Assembly: GCA_024641085.1 (NCBI GenBank)
Contig: JAHEDT010000004.1
Location: forward strand, 1 to 37,114
Length of the DNA: 37,114 bases
Source of the DNA: Geobacteraceae bacterium
Lineage (GTDB): Bacteria > Desulfobacterota > Desulfuromonadia > Desulfuromonadales > BM103
Reading direction: 5' to 3'
Shown here: piece after piece, positions 1 through 10,591 of the stretch
Layout of the letters: each line of letters starts with the position of its first letter
Numbering within the stretch: position 1 is the stretch's first letter
The notes under the pieces: generated by a model
Databases searched by the model: none
The model's input: only the letters and a program-made list of their open reading frames with translations
What the model was told of the DNA's origin: nothing
Position numbers and translations under genes: made by a program

Positions 1-129
1 ATATGGATCTGCTCATCTCTACATATCCTGCGGCTGACACACTTAAAATTTCTCAAAAATCCTCTCACATTGTTTTGATGCGGTCAAACTTATAAAAATG
101 CACAGTTTTTACTGGCACTGATAAACCGG
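1..129. other. Non-coding left edge
   Basis: AT-rich sequence with no open frame that has a ribosome binding site or recognisable product. I see no RNA gene or repeat in it. It probably separates the chitinase-like gene from whatever lies to the left of the window. Confidence 0.5.
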
Positions 130-161
130 AAAAGCCCCCGGTCCTGAGATCGAGGGCTTTT
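130..161 (-). terminator. Hairpin downstream of the chitinase-like gene
   Basis: AAAAGCCC (130-137) pairs with GGGCTTTT (154-161) around a 16-nt loop. It lies about 75 nt beyond the stop codon of the minus-strand chitinase-like gene. The flanking A and T runs would let it act in either direction, although the minus-strand U tract is short. Confidence 0.55.
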
Positions 162-234
162 GAGTTCTATCTATGCTGAAAAAAAGAAAAAGGTCCTTGG
201 CTCCCTGCTGGAGAATATCCCCAGACGGCCAAAT

Positions 235-1554
235 CTAATTCTGTCTTAGCTCTGGCATCGGGATTGGGATATTGTAGTAATCCGACGCTTCGCCCATGCC
301 GCCTTCGCAGGTGTTGTTGTCTTGCGGCGTCGTGCAAGCCGCTCGTGTGCCCTGGCATTCGGCGGCCCAGAACATGTAGCCGAGCATCCCGTAAGTGGTT
401 CCGGCGCCGTTGGGCATGACTGTCTGCACGTAGTCGCCGGTGGCATTGGGGGCCTGCAGCGATTTGCTGAAGTCCACGCACTCGGGCACTGGCTTCCTGC
501 CGGTCAGCCAGAGACTGCCGGTGAGCTTGGCCGGGGCCAGGGGCGGGATCGGCGGGTCATATTGCGGTTTGCCATCGATGTGTTCCTGCCAGTTGGCGAT
601 GGCTTCGTCAGCGGTCGGCTGCCGTGGCGTCACCATGGCGTTGGCGTAATCAAGTATCGGCGTGTTTGTATTCAGCCACTTCGCGGTAGCGTACTCGGTC
701 AGGGCGACCAGCCAGCGGTCACCGGCGGCAAGGTCGATTGTCAGGCGTGCAGCATGGTCTTCACCGCTCGCATCGTACTCATGAGCAGTTCGATAGGCAT
801 CGATAAAGGTCTGCAGGCCTTGAATGTTAGGATTCCTGTTCTCCTCGTAGTCGATCTCGATGCCGACCTCTAATGTGCCCGCCACTGCGGCCGCATTCAG
901 ACCCAGTTGCCAGGCATTCTCGGCCAACGCCTGGTTCCAGGCATCCGTGTAGGTAATGCCGCCGATTGAGAGCATGACGCGGACTCCCTGATTCTTGAAG
1001 TAATCCACGACCTTTTGGGTCATCCCTTTCGGCACGCCATTCAGGGTCTGATCATCAGTCGTTTGGTGAAGCAACCTCAGCGGATGAACGAAGCTCAGCA
1101 CCACCAGGTTCACGCTTGGATTGCAGGTTCCAGGCTCCTGGTAGTCGCAAGTTACATTGTCCTCACGGTCAATCAGCCAGTGGTTCTGCAGGTCAAACTC
1201 GGCCATGTCTCGTACACCACTCCAAGTACAATAGTCATTGCCACAATGCCAGGCGCCATATATGGAAATCGGCTGGGGGTCTACAGGTCCTCCTCCGCCT
1301 CCTCCGCCCCCGCCGTCACCGGTACTTTCACAGGCGCCAAGCACACTCCACGGATAGCCTTGGTCTGGGACATCACGCTTGGACGGTTCACCCGTGTTTT
1401 TATAGGCGACCTCCTGGTATTGTACTTCAGCGTCGACCTGGTAGTAGGATTGGCGTTTCCAATCCGGCAGCCCATTGCAGTCATAGGCCAGCACGCTGCC
1501 TGAGAAGAGTATCGCACAAAGACTTATGACGCCTGCGATTGTTCCGAGTTTCAT
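235..1554 (-). CDS. Secreted chitinase-like protein: CBM5/12-like module plus GH18-like domain
   Basis: A 439-aa exported protein. The ATG at 1554 is chosen because AAGGAGG lies 7 nt upstream and a signal peptide (residues 1-23, ending VLA) follows at once; longer in-frame starts lack this. Residues 24-77 have the spacing of Trp, Tyr and the final PW..LG.C seen in CBM5/12 chitin-binding modules. A run of nine glycines (81-89) links this to a GH18-like barrel. In the barrel, SIGG (196-199) matches the conserved beta-3 motif and VGIEIDYE (230-237) sits where GH18 enzymes carry DxxDxDxE. The putative catalytic Glu237 and Asp235 are present, but the first Asp is Val and the second is Glu. It may therefore be a weak or altered glycosidase, or a binding protein. 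Binding of chitin or another GlcNAc polymer is inferred. It is a single gene with a structured leader and its own terminator. Confidence 0.72.
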   Translation of the reverse strand: MKLGTIAGVISLCAILFSGSVLAYDCNGLPDWKRQSYYQVDAEVQYQEVAYKNTGEPSKRDVPDQGYPWSVLGACESTGDGGGGGGGGGPVDPQPISIYGAWHCGNDYCTWSGVRDMAEFDLQNHWLIDREDNVTCDYQEPGTCNPSVNLVVLSFVHPLRLLHQTTDDQTLNGVPKGMTQKVVDYFKNQGVRVMLSIGGITYTDAWNQALAENAWQLGLNAAAVAGTLEVGIEIDYEENRNPNIQGLQTFIDAYRTAHEYDASGEDHAARLTIDLAAGDRWLVALTEYATAKWLNTNTPILDYANAMVTPRQPTADEAIANWQEHIDGKPQYDPPIPPLAPAKLTGSLWLTGRKPVPECVDFSKSLQAPNATGDYVQTVMPNGAGTTYGMLGYMFWAAECQGTRAACTTPQDNNTCEGGMGEASDYYNIPIPMPELRQN

Positions 1555-1597
1555 AGCGTGTCCTCCTTGGTCAGTGTAACCGGGCTTGGGCAAAATA

Positions 1598-1643
1598 TCC
1601 TTCATTGAAGGACCGGACTCATTTCTCAAACGAACGGCCGGTC
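1598..1643 (-). promoter_or_regulatory. Two adjacent hairpins in the leader of the chitinase-like gene
   Basis: On the minus strand GACCGG (1643-1638) can pair with CCGGTC (1616-1611), and TCCTTC (1612-1607) with GAAGGA (1603-1598). The two stems share 2 nt, so both cannot form completely at once. They lie 44-89 nt upstream of the start codon. I could not match this to a known riboswitch; the GEMM/c-di-GMP consensus is not visible. Confidence 0.35.
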
Positions 1644-1940
1644 TCTAATCTCTTTAATCCTACCCTCTCAACTTGGCAACCTACAGACTTTCTAGAGCCT
1701 GAGTCAGCAAACATGATATGGCTATTATTTTGTGTACCTGATAAGAATTATTATAAATGATGGCTATTCTTTCGCACCATTTCGACAGAAAATTGAGTTT
1801 TTGGATGGCAGGAGAGCTTTTTAGGCAAGTAACACAGAATGTTCCTAAAAGTCCTATTTCTGACTTTCAGATGAGCAAATTGAGCTTTTAGTAGATGCTT
1901 CCTGAAAAGGCTGATTTATGGGAATTCCAAAGTATAGTCA
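1644..1940. other. AT-rich intergenic region
   Basis: About 300 nt between the leader of the chitinase-like gene and the guaA terminator. No coding frame is convincing. It should hold the promoter of the chitinase-like gene, but I cannot pick a convincing -35/-10 pair. Confidence 0.4.
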
Positions 1941-1981
1941 AAATCAAAAACAAAATAGCCACAGACAAATATCTGTGGCTA
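1941..1981 (-). terminator. Rho-independent terminator of guaBA
   Basis: TAGCCACAGA (1956-1965) and TCTGTGGCTA (1972-1981) form a perfect 10-bp stem with a 6-nt loop. On the minus strand the stem is followed by a T-rich tract (TTTTGTTTTTGATTTT). It lies 28 nt after the guaA stop codon. Confidence 0.88.
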
Positions 1982-2009
1982 ATTATTCGATTTATCAATA
2001 TATATAAAT

Positions 2010-3569
2010 TTATTCCCACTCGATTGTTGCCGGCGGCTTGCTGGAGATATCGTAGGTCACGCGGTTGACGCCGCGCACTTCGTTGATGATGCGGTTGCTG
2101 ATGCGGGCCAGGTCGCCGTAGGGCATCGGGTACCAGCCGGCGGTCATGAAATCCCTAGTCTCGACCGCACGCAGGGCAATAACGTACTCGTAGGTACGGC
2201 CGTCCCCCATGACACCGACACTCTTGACCGGCAGGAAGACCGCGAAGGCCTGGCTGATCTTGTCGTAGTGACCGCTCTGATAGAGCTCATCGACATAGAT
2301 GGCGTCAGCCTGTCGCAAGACATCGCAGTATTCCTTCTTGACCTCGCCAAGGATACGCACGCCAAGACCGGGCCCCGGGAACGGGTGCCGCCAAACCATG
2401 CGGTGCGGCAGCCCGAGCTCTTCGCCGATGGCGCGAACCTCGTCCTTGAATAGTTCACGCAGCGGCTCGAGGAGCTTGAGGGTCATGTAATCGGGCAGAC
2501 CACCGACATTGTGGTGACTCTTGATATTGTGCGCCTTGCCGGTCTTGGCTCCGGCCGATTCGATGACGTCCGGATAGATCGTCCCCTGGGCCAGCCATTT
2601 GGCGTTGACCAGTTTTTTCGATTGCTCCTCAAAAATATCGACGAACAGGTTGCCGATAATCTTGCGCTTCTTCTCGGGATCGGGTTCGCCGGCAAGCCCG
2701 GCGAGAAAGCGATCCTCGGCGTCGACTCGCAGAACCTTGACGCCGAGGTTTGCGGCAAAGGTCGACATCACCTGGTCGCCTTCACCCAGACGCAGCAGAC
2801 CGTTGTCGACAAACACACAGGTCAGCTGGTCACCTATGGCACGGTGGATCAACGCCGCGGCGACCGAGGAGTCAACACCGCCTGAGAGGCCGAGGATGAC
2901 CTCTTCTGCGCCGACCTGCTGACGAATCCGGGCGACGGCATCTTCGATGATGTGTCCCGGGGTCCACTGACCGGAGCAGCCGCAAATCTTGCGCACGAAG
3001 GTGTCGATGAGCAGTTCGCCGCGCGGCGTGTGGTTGACCTCCGGGTGGAACTGCACTCCATAGAGCCTGCGTTCGACATGCTGGATGGCACAGACCGGAG
3101 CATTGGCAGTGACAGCAACTTCTTCGAACCCCTGGGGAACTATTTCGACGTGGTCGCCGTGACTCATCCAGACCGGGCTGTGGCCGTCGGCGAAGAAACC
3201 GGCAAAAAGCGGCCCCGGAGTCCCCTTGGCCAGCAGGTCGGCATGACCGTATTCACGCTTGCCGGCCGGCACGACCCGGCCGCCGAAATGCTGACACATC
3301 AGCTGCATGCCGTAACAGATGCCAAGGACCGGCACGCCGAGTTCGAACAACGCCTCGGTGACCGCCGGGGCCCCCTGGTCGTACACCGACTTCGGACCAC
3401 CGGAGAGGATGATCCCGCTGGCATTGAACGCCTTGATCTCGTCAAGGCTCATGTCGAAGGGATGCAGCTCGCAGTAGACATGCGCTTCGCGCACACGCCT
3501 GGCGATCAACTGGGTGTACTGCGACCCGAAGTCGAGAATCAGGATTTTCTCAGAATGGATATCTTGCAT
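2010..3569 (-). CDS. guaA: GMP synthase (glutamine-hydrolysing)
   Basis: Converts XMP, ATP and glutamine to GMP, the last step of guanine nucleotide synthesis; cytosolic. The 519-aa product has the usual two-part architecture. The N-terminal class I glutamine amidotransferase carries the triad Cys85 (GICYGMQ), His175 and Glu177 (QFHPE). The ATP pyrophosphatase domain carries SGGVDSS (229-235). The C-terminal dimerisation domain ends in KPPATIEWE, typical of GuaA. The ATG at 3569 is preferred because it gives family length and has AAGAAGG 4 nt upstream; an open frame continues to 3632 but adds residues not seen in the family. It follows guaB by 89 nt on the same strand, and a strong terminator closes the pair. 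Confidence 0.97.
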   Translation of the reverse strand: MQDIHSEKILILDFGSQYTQLIARRVREAHVYCELHPFDMSLDEIKAFNASGIILSGGPKSVYDQGAPAVTEALFELGVPVLGICYGMQLMCQHFGGRVVPAGKREYGHADLLAKGTPGPLFAGFFADGHSPVWMSHGDHVEIVPQGFEEVAVTANAPVCAIQHVERRLYGVQFHPEVNHTPRGELLIDTFVRKICGCSGQWTPGHIIEDAVARIRQQVGAEEVILGLSGGVDSSVAAALIHRAIGDQLTCVFVDNGLLRLGEGDQVMSTFAANLGVKVLRVDAEDRFLAGLAGEPDPEKKRKIIGNLFVDIFEEQSKKLVNAKWLAQGTIYPDVIESAGAKTGKAHNIKSHHNVGGLPDYMTLKLLEPLRELFKDEVRAIGEELGLPHRMVWRHPFPGPGLGVRILGEVKKEYCDVLRQADAIYVDELYQSGHYDKISQAFAVFLPVKSVGVMGDGRTYEYVIALRAVETRDFMTAGWYPMPYGDLARISNRIINEVRGVNRVTYDISSKPPATIEWE

Positions 3570-3658
3570 GAGACCTTCTTGCCATAATGCAGATTCCACC
3601 ATTGGCACCCTGCCAATGTGACCTTCTGCCATGATTTTTCCGCCACGCGCCTCAGATT

Positions 3659-5202
<1,544 letters not shown>

Positions 5203-5220
5203 GGAGAATCGACAGGAATC

Positions 5221-5251
5221 GGCAGCCGGGGGCTGGGGGATGGCGGCTGCC
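5221..5251 (-). terminator. GC-rich hairpin after truA (no clear T tract)
   Basis: GGCAGCC (5221-5227) pairs with GGCTGCC (5245-5251). It lies about 45 nt past the truA stop and just upstream of the guaB promoter, so it could end the leuB operon. There is no uridine run, so it is a weak call. Confidence 0.3.
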
Positions 5252-5296
5252 AGGATACGTCCAGGCCGCCCTACACAGCCAGACCCCGGCCGCGCC

Positions 5297-6031
5297 TTAG
5301 TACCAGACCTCTTCCAGGCACAGGCCGTGGGGCGGTGCGGTCGGTCCGCAGGCCAGCTCTGCCTCGCCCTGCAGCAGCTTCTGCAGATCTGTTGCCGGGC
5401 GCCTCCCCTGGCCGACCTCGACCAGGGTGCCAACCAGCATCCGGACCATATTTTTTAAAAACCCCGATCCCCGGAAGTCGATATGGATGAACGCACCTTC
5501 AGCGAAGATTCCAACCTGAAAAATCTCGCGGACGCTTGTCTTGGCGACACAGCCCGAGGAACGAAATGCCTGGAAGTCATGCTCGCCGACCAGATAAGCT
5601 GCCGCCTGGCGCATCTGCTCAAGGTCGAGGGGACCACGCAAGTGCCAGGCGGTCCGGGCGGCCAGCGGCGAACGCACGGCATGATGATAGATCGTATAAC
5701 GATACCACTTGCCCCGAGCTGAATACCGCGCATGAAAGCCTTCCGGCATGTCCTGAACAGTCCTGATCACGACATCACCCGGAAGGAAGTGGTTGACCCC
5801 TTCGCGAAAGGCCTGCAGGGGCAGCAGACTCTCGGTCTGGAAATGAGCCGCCATGCCGCGGGCGTGAACACCCGCATCGGTCCGGCCTGAGGAATGGATA
5901 CGCACTTTCTGGCGGAGAATCTGCGCCAAGGCTGATTCGACGACACCCTGCACAGAAAGGCCATTGGCCTGGACCTGCCAGCCGACATAGGCGGTCCCGT
6001 CATATTCAATTTCCATTAGAATCGTACGCAT
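5297..6031 (-). CDS. truA: tRNA pseudouridine(38-40) synthase
   Basis: Isomerises uridines 38, 39 and 40 in the anticodon arm of many tRNAs. The 244-aa protein has the expected family length. It carries the catalytic motif SGRTDAGVHA with Asp52 as nucleophile, and the C-terminal RGSGFLKNMVRMLVGTL segment that frames the active site. The ATG at 6031 is used; a TTG at 6040 in the same frame would overlap the ecfT stop codon and is the alternative. It begins 5 nt after the EcfT-like gene ends, so the two are translated from one message. It is the last gene of the leuB-asd-ecfT-truA unit. Confidence 0.95.
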   Translation of the reverse strand: MRTILMEIEYDGTAYVGWQVQANGLSVQGVVESALAQILRQKVRIHSSGRTDAGVHARGMAAHFQTESLLPLQAFREGVNHFLPGDVVIRTVQDMPEGFHARYSARGKWYRYTIYHHAVRSPLAARTAWHLRGPLDLEQMRQAAAYLVGEHDFQAFRSSGCVAKTSVREIFQVGIFAEGAFIHIDFRGSGFLKNMVRMLVGTLVEVGQGRRPATDLQKLLQGEAELACGPTAPPHGLCLEEVWY

Positions 6032-6036
6032 GCCGT

Positions 6037-6822
6037 TCAACCTGACAGCCAGTAGCAGAGGGTCGCTAAGGCCATGACGGCTGTAAAACCCTGGTCATGG
6101 CGTGCCAAGGGCAAAAGCGGTGGCAAATCAGCGACCAGAGACCGTAAGTCCTCTCCCCCAGCAAGTCGATGGGCAATGCTGTCGCCGCGATCAGCCAGGC
6201 GCAAAAGCACCCCCTGCAGCTGCTGCATCCAGGTATGCCAGCCCCCCATCCGTACCGATGAAGGGCTGGTGGCTTCCACGGTATTCTCTGCCATGTTGAC
6301 GACACGCATCTCGTCCCGTATGACCGGGATAAAATCCATGCTGAACAGCAGCATGCTCTGCCATTCCTTTGTCCGGCACCCGACCCGTGACAAGGGCTGC
6401 GTCAACCAGCCGAAAGTTCCGGCCAGACTGTCCGTCGATGTGGTCATGGCCAGCATGGTCGAGGTGACAACCGCCAAGAGCATCTGCATACAGACAAAGA
6501 TTCCGGTCAACAGCCCATCCAGGGATAGCCAGCTGGTGCCCCAGAGAGTCCGCCCGGGAGACAGCAGCAAATGCATCAGCAGGGTAAAGAGCAGCAGCCA
6601 GCGCAGCAGCCAGCAGAGACGCCATAGCGAACCGTCACGAGGCGCGGCCAGCCAGACAGCCATTGAACTCGCTACGCCCACGGTCGCGAGTTGTGTCCAG
6701 TCTGATGCAGCAAAACAGAGCACCACCAGCAGTAGACATGCTATGACCTTGAGGCGCGGATCGGTCCTGTGCAAAAGGGACTGCCCGGGCCGATAAGGCC
6801 CATTGTGAGAGGCGCTGATCAA
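6037..6822 (-). CDS. EcfT/CbiQ-like membrane protein, divergent and without visible partners
   Basis: The N-terminal part matches the transmembrane T-component of energy-coupling factor (ECF) transporters: PGQSLLHRTDPRLK is close to the usual start of EcfT/CbiQ proteins and is followed by several hydrophobic segments (roughly residues 25-150). In true ECF transporters this protein couples an S-component to the EcfA ATPases through two Ala-Arg-Gly motifs. At those places this protein reads AENTVEATS and IAHRLAGG, so neither ARG motif is present. No EcfA or EcfS gene lies in the window. The start is uncertain: a TTG at 6852 lies inside a strong hairpin, so the TTG at 6822 (product 261 aa) is preferred; both have weak ribosome binding sites. 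It lies between asd and truA. It could be a repurposed membrane protein or use distant partners. Confidence 0.62.
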   Translation of the reverse strand: MISASHNGPYRPGQSLLHRTDPRLKVIACLLLVVLCFAASDWTQLATVGVASSMAVWLAAPRDGSLWRLCWLLRWLLLFTLLMHLLLSPGRTLWGTSWLSLDGLLTGIFVCMQMLLAVVTSTMLAMTTSTDSLAGTFGWLTQPLSRVGCRTKEWQSMLLFSMDFIPVIRDEMRVVNMAENTVEATSPSSVRMGGWHTWMQQLQGVLLRLADRGDSIAHRLAGGEDLRSLVADLPPLLPLARHDQGFTAVMALATLCYWLSG

Positions 6823-6842
6823 TGTGTGTTCCCAAAACGTTC

Positions 6843-6862
6843 GGGGGGCCAAGCGGCCCCCC
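6843..6862 (-). terminator. Perfect GC hairpin between asd and the EcfT-like gene
   Basis: GGGGGGCC (6843-6850) and GGCCCCCC (6855-6862) form a perfect 8-bp stem with a 4-nt loop. On the minus strand CGAACGTTTT follows. It may partly terminate or attenuate transcription between asd and the downstream genes. The possible TTG start at 6852 falls within it. Confidence 0.5.
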
Positions 6863-6930
6863 GGTTTCCCGTCAACAGACGTCTGAATACATGGAGAAGA
6901 AGCCGGCGGGACAACTTAAGCCGGGTCTAT

Positions 6931-8031
6931 TCATCCCCGCTCCTGGAGGATGCGGAGCATACGACGCAGGGGTTCGGCGGCGCCCCAGAGCAACTGGTCT
7001 CCGCAGGTAAAAGCCGAAACATACTGGGGGCCCATCTTCATCTTGCGCACCCGACCAACCGGCACGGCAAGCGTTCCGGAGACCGCGGTCGGGGTCAAGC
7101 CAGCCAGGGAGGCGGCCTTATTGTTGGGGATCAGTTTCACCCACTCGCTGTGGTTGCCGATCAGCGCCTCGATTTCGGAAATCGGCAGGTCCTTGTTCAG
7201 GCGAATCGTCAAGGCCTGGCTGTGGCAGCGCATGGCCCCGACCCGTACGCAGATGCCATCAACCGGCAACGGCACCTTGGTGCCGAGGATCTTGTTGGTT
7301 TCGGCGAAACCCTTCCACTCTTCCCGGCTCTGACCGTCCTCGACCTCACGGTCGATCCAGGGCAGCAGGCTGCCGGCAAGCGGGAAGCCGAACTCGCCGG
7401 TCGGCAGGTCTGCACCACGCAGGGCGGCAGTCACCTTGCGGTCGATCTCGAGAATGGCCGAAGACGGGTCGCGCAACAGGTCGGCTACGGAGTTTTCGAG
7501 GACACCCATCTGGCTCAGCAGTTCGCGCATGTTCGGAGCGCCGGCGCCGGAGGCCGCCTGGTAAGTCATCGACGAGACCCACTCGACCACGCCGGCCCGG
7601 AAGAGACCGCCGATGGCCATCAGCATCAGGCTGACAGTACAGTTGCCGCCGATAAAATCTTTGACGCCACGGGCCAGGGCGTCATCGATTACGTGGCGGT
7701 TCACCGGGTCGAGGATAATGACTGCGTTCGACTCCATGCGCAGGGTGCTGGCCGCATCGATCCAGTAACCGTCCCACCCTGAACTGCGCAGCGCCGGGTG
7801 CACTGCCTTGGTGTAATCGCCGCCCTGGCAGGTGATGATCACATCGAGTTGGCGCAACGCGTCAAGGTCATCGGCATTCTTGAGAGTGCCGGCACCCAGT
7901 GGCGCCTCTTGGCCAGCCTGTGATGTGGAGAAAAAAACCGGTGCAATACCAGCCAGATCGTTCTCCTCCTGCATGCGCTGCATGAGGACCGATCCGACCA
8001 TCCCTCGCCAACCGACGATACCGACCTTCAT
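6931..8031 (-). CDS. asd: Aspartate-semialdehyde dehydrogenase
   Basis: Reduces beta-aspartyl phosphate to aspartate semialdehyde with NADPH, the branch point to Lys/diaminopimelate, Thr, Met and Ile. The 366-aa protein is of the length and sequence type of the E. coli enzyme. It has an N-terminal Rossmann motif ([10 protein letters not shown], residues 4-13), the catalytic Cys131 in GGNCTVS, the conserved [10 protein letters not shown] segment, and a later [10 protein letters not shown] segment carrying the active-site His. The ATG at 8031 has AAGGA 9 nt upstream. It lies 78 nt downstream of leuB on the same strand, consistent with a shared amino-acid biosynthesis transcript. Confidence 0.95.
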   Translation of the reverse strand: MKVGIVGWRGMVGSVLMQRMQEENDLAGIAPVFFSTSQAGQEAPLGAGTLKNADDLDALRQLDVIITCQGGDYTKAVHPALRSSGWDGYWIDAASTLRMESNAVIILDPVNRHVIDDALARGVKDFIGGNCTVSLMLMAIGGLFRAGVVEWVSSMTYQAASGAGAPNMRELLSQMGVLENSVADLLRDPSSAILEIDRKVTAALRGADLPTGEFGFPLAGSLLPWIDREVEDGQSREEWKGFAETNKILGTKVPLPVDGICVRVGAMRCHSQALTIRLNKDLPISEIEALIGNHSEWVKLIPNNKAASLAGLTPTAVSGTLAVPVGRVRKMKMGPQYVSAFTCGDQLLWGAAEPLRRMLRILQERG

Positions 8032-8109
8032 CTGACTGTTCCTTTTCTGTATTCAGGGAGATATGGGGCCCCAAAGGGGCAGTCCCGGACAACTTCCTAA
8101 CAGTTCACT

Positions 8110-9295
<1,186 letters not shown>

Positions 9296-9299
9296 ATGC

Positions 9300-9461
9300 T
9301 TTCAAACCGGGTGGAACAGTGTGCTTTTGCAACGATTCCTGCTGATTGACGCGACCGGGTGGGCACGGGTCTTTGCGCCCCCGGCGCATCGCACTCGATT
9401 GTCTCGGGTCGGATCAATCATGATCGGATTGAGCAGCTGATTCATTGATCAGGCCCCACCT
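9300..9461. other. Intergenic sequence between leuB promoter and AT-rich tract
   Basis: No gene is supported here. The only structure I see is a small inverted repeat, CTGAT/ATCAG (9437-9452, 6-nt loop), and a pair of nearby GATC-containing repeats around 9413-9426. Confidence 0.35.
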
Positions 9462-9530
9462 ACATAAGTATAATTATGTTATATTATGTTTAATTATATT
9501 ATGTTATATATTATTATACATATTATAAGC
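9462..9530. repeat. AT-rich tract with ATTATGTT repeats
   Basis: About 70 nt that are nearly all A and T. The octamer ATTATGTT occurs at 9473, 9483 and 9498, within slightly larger imperfect copies (TATAATTATGTTA, TATATTATGTTTA, TATATTATGTTATA). The surrounding DNA is GC-rich, so the change in composition is abrupt. No DnaA box is visible next to it. Confidence 0.6.
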
Positions 9531-9610
9531 TAACTAAACACACTTTTATCACTTTTAAACATCTTGATCCCGGGCCTGTCACGTCATTCTCCTTCCCGGT
9601 CTTTGGGAGG

Positions 9611-9638
9611 TGGCAAACCGGGAACTTATCGGTATAAT
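9611..9638 (+). promoter_or_regulatory. Candidate promoter of the 45-aa membrane peptide
   Basis: TGGCAA (9611-9616), a 16-nt spacer and a consensus TATAAT (9633-9638). Transcription would begin near 9645, only about 12 nt before the start codon and almost at its ribosome binding site. The -35 match is weak. Confidence 0.45.
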
Positions 9639-9656
9639 CATGCGAGGGGGATCGTT

Positions 9657-9794
9657 ATGAAAAAAATAATCCTGGCATTGTGCATCTTTATTCTCGGGCT
9701 GGCCGCCGCGAAGATTTTCTTCGGCGTTGATGTCGAAGGGCTTTTCGAGGGGTTCATCGATTTCATCTCTGGCATTTTAGACGGTCCTGGCTGA
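9657..9794 (+). CDS. Small single-pass membrane peptide, unknown function
   Basis: A 45-aa product starting at the ATG at 9657, with GAGGGGG about 6 nt upstream and a consensus -10 box just before that. The frame is open further upstream but that part reads like non-coding sequence. Residues 1-3 are MKK, followed by a hydrophobic helix to about residue 22. The C-terminal half is amphipathic and acidic (FFGVDVEGLFEGFIDF), with a GPG ending. This looks like a small inner-membrane protein; the family is not recognised. It is the only plus-strand gene in the first 21 kb and shares a terminator region with the convergent liv operon. Supporting features are the ribosome binding site and promoter, not homology. 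Confidence 0.55.
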   Translation: MKKIILALCIFILGLAAAKIFFGVDVEGLFEGFIDFISGILDGPG

Positions 9795-9813
9795 CAGTCG
9801 CCTGTCAACGCAG

Positions 9814-9852
9814 AAAAAAGCGGGAGGCGATGCCAAGGCACCAACTCCCGCT
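9814..9852 (-). terminator. Terminator of the liv operon
   Basis: AGCGGGAG (9819-9826) pairs with CTCCCGCT (9845-9852), with a smaller TGCC/GGCA hairpin inside. On the minus strand the stem is followed by six T residues. The A-rich other flank means it can also stop the convergent small gene. Confidence 0.85.
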
Positions 9853-9883
9853 GAAAAATTAATCGATCCGTCTCGACCTTGCG

Positions 9884-10591
9884 TTAAAGCCCCAGGTAGG
9901 CCTTTTTGACCTGTTCGTTGTCGAGCAGTTTCTCCGCCGTATCGGTCAGGGTGATGCGACCGTTCTCCATGACGTAGCCGCGGTGCGCCAGCTTCAGAGC
10001 CTGGTTGGCGTTCTGTTCAACCAGGAACACCGTCGTCTTCTGCTCTTCGTTGACCTTCTTGATAATTTCGAAAATCTGCTTGATGATCAATGGCGCCAGG
10101 CCAAGAGATGGCTCGTCCAGCAGCAGCACCCGTGGCCGAGCCATCAGGGCCCTGGAGATCGCCAGCATCTGCTGCTCACCACCGCTCAGGGTCCCGCCAA
10201 GCTGGGAGCGCCGCTGGGCGAGGATCGGGAAAAGATCAAACACGTAATCGATATCTTTTTGAATATCAGATTTGTCACGGCGCAGGAACGTGCCCATTTC
10301 CAGGTTTTCCAGGACCGACATGTTCGGAAAAATCCGGCGCCCTTCGGGAACCTGGACCAGGCCAAGGGCGACAATCTTGTCCGTCGACATCTTGTGAATC
10401 GGCGCCCCCTTGAAGTAGATCTCCCCTTTGCGCGGCGGTGTCACGCCGCAGATCGTCATCAGGGTGGTACTCTTACCGGCGCCGTTGGCACCAATCAGGG
10501 TCACGATCTCCCCCTCGTTGACATCGATCGATATGCTCTTCAGCGCCTGGATATTGCCGTAGTAAGTTTCAACCTTCCGCAGTTCAAGCAT
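9884..10591 (-). CDS. livF: Branched-chain amino-acid ABC transporter ATPase LivF
   Basis: One of two ATPases that drive the LivHM permease on the cytoplasmic face. The 235-aa product has Walker A GANGAGKST (34-42), the Q-loop region, the signature LSGGEQQ and Walker B LLLDEPSLGL, and the short LivF-type C-terminus ending KKAYLGL. The ATG at 10591 has GGGGAGG 6 nt upstream. It overlaps the end of livG by 8 nt (ATGCTTGA), implying coupled translation; the longer frame to 10663 runs inside livG and is rejected. It is the last gene of livKHMGF, followed by a strong terminator. Confidence 0.95.
   Translation of the reverse strand: MLELRKVETYYGNIQALKSISIDVNEGEIVTLIGANGAGKSTTLMTICGVTPPRKGEIYFKGAPIHKMSTDKIVALGLVQVPEGRRIFPNMSVLENLEMGTFLRRDKSDIQKDIDYVFDLFPILAQRRSQLGGTLSGGEQQMLAISRALMARPRVLLLDEPSLGLAPLIIKQIFEIIKKVNEEQKTTVFLVEQNANQALKLAHRGYVMENGRITLTDTAEKLLDNEQVKKAYLGL

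Noticed and set aside
1287-1317. Phase-variable repeat in the Gly9 linker of the chitinase-like gene
   Set aside because: The repeat unit is a trinucleotide, so slippage would change linker length but not the frame.
1555-1760. GEMM (c-di-GMP) riboswitch upstream of the chitinase-like gene
   Set aside because: Its conserved internal sequences are not visible; only two simple hairpins are seen.
9462-9560. AT-rich tract as a replication origin
   Set aside because: No DnaA boxes and no dnaA, dnaN or parAB neighbours are seen.
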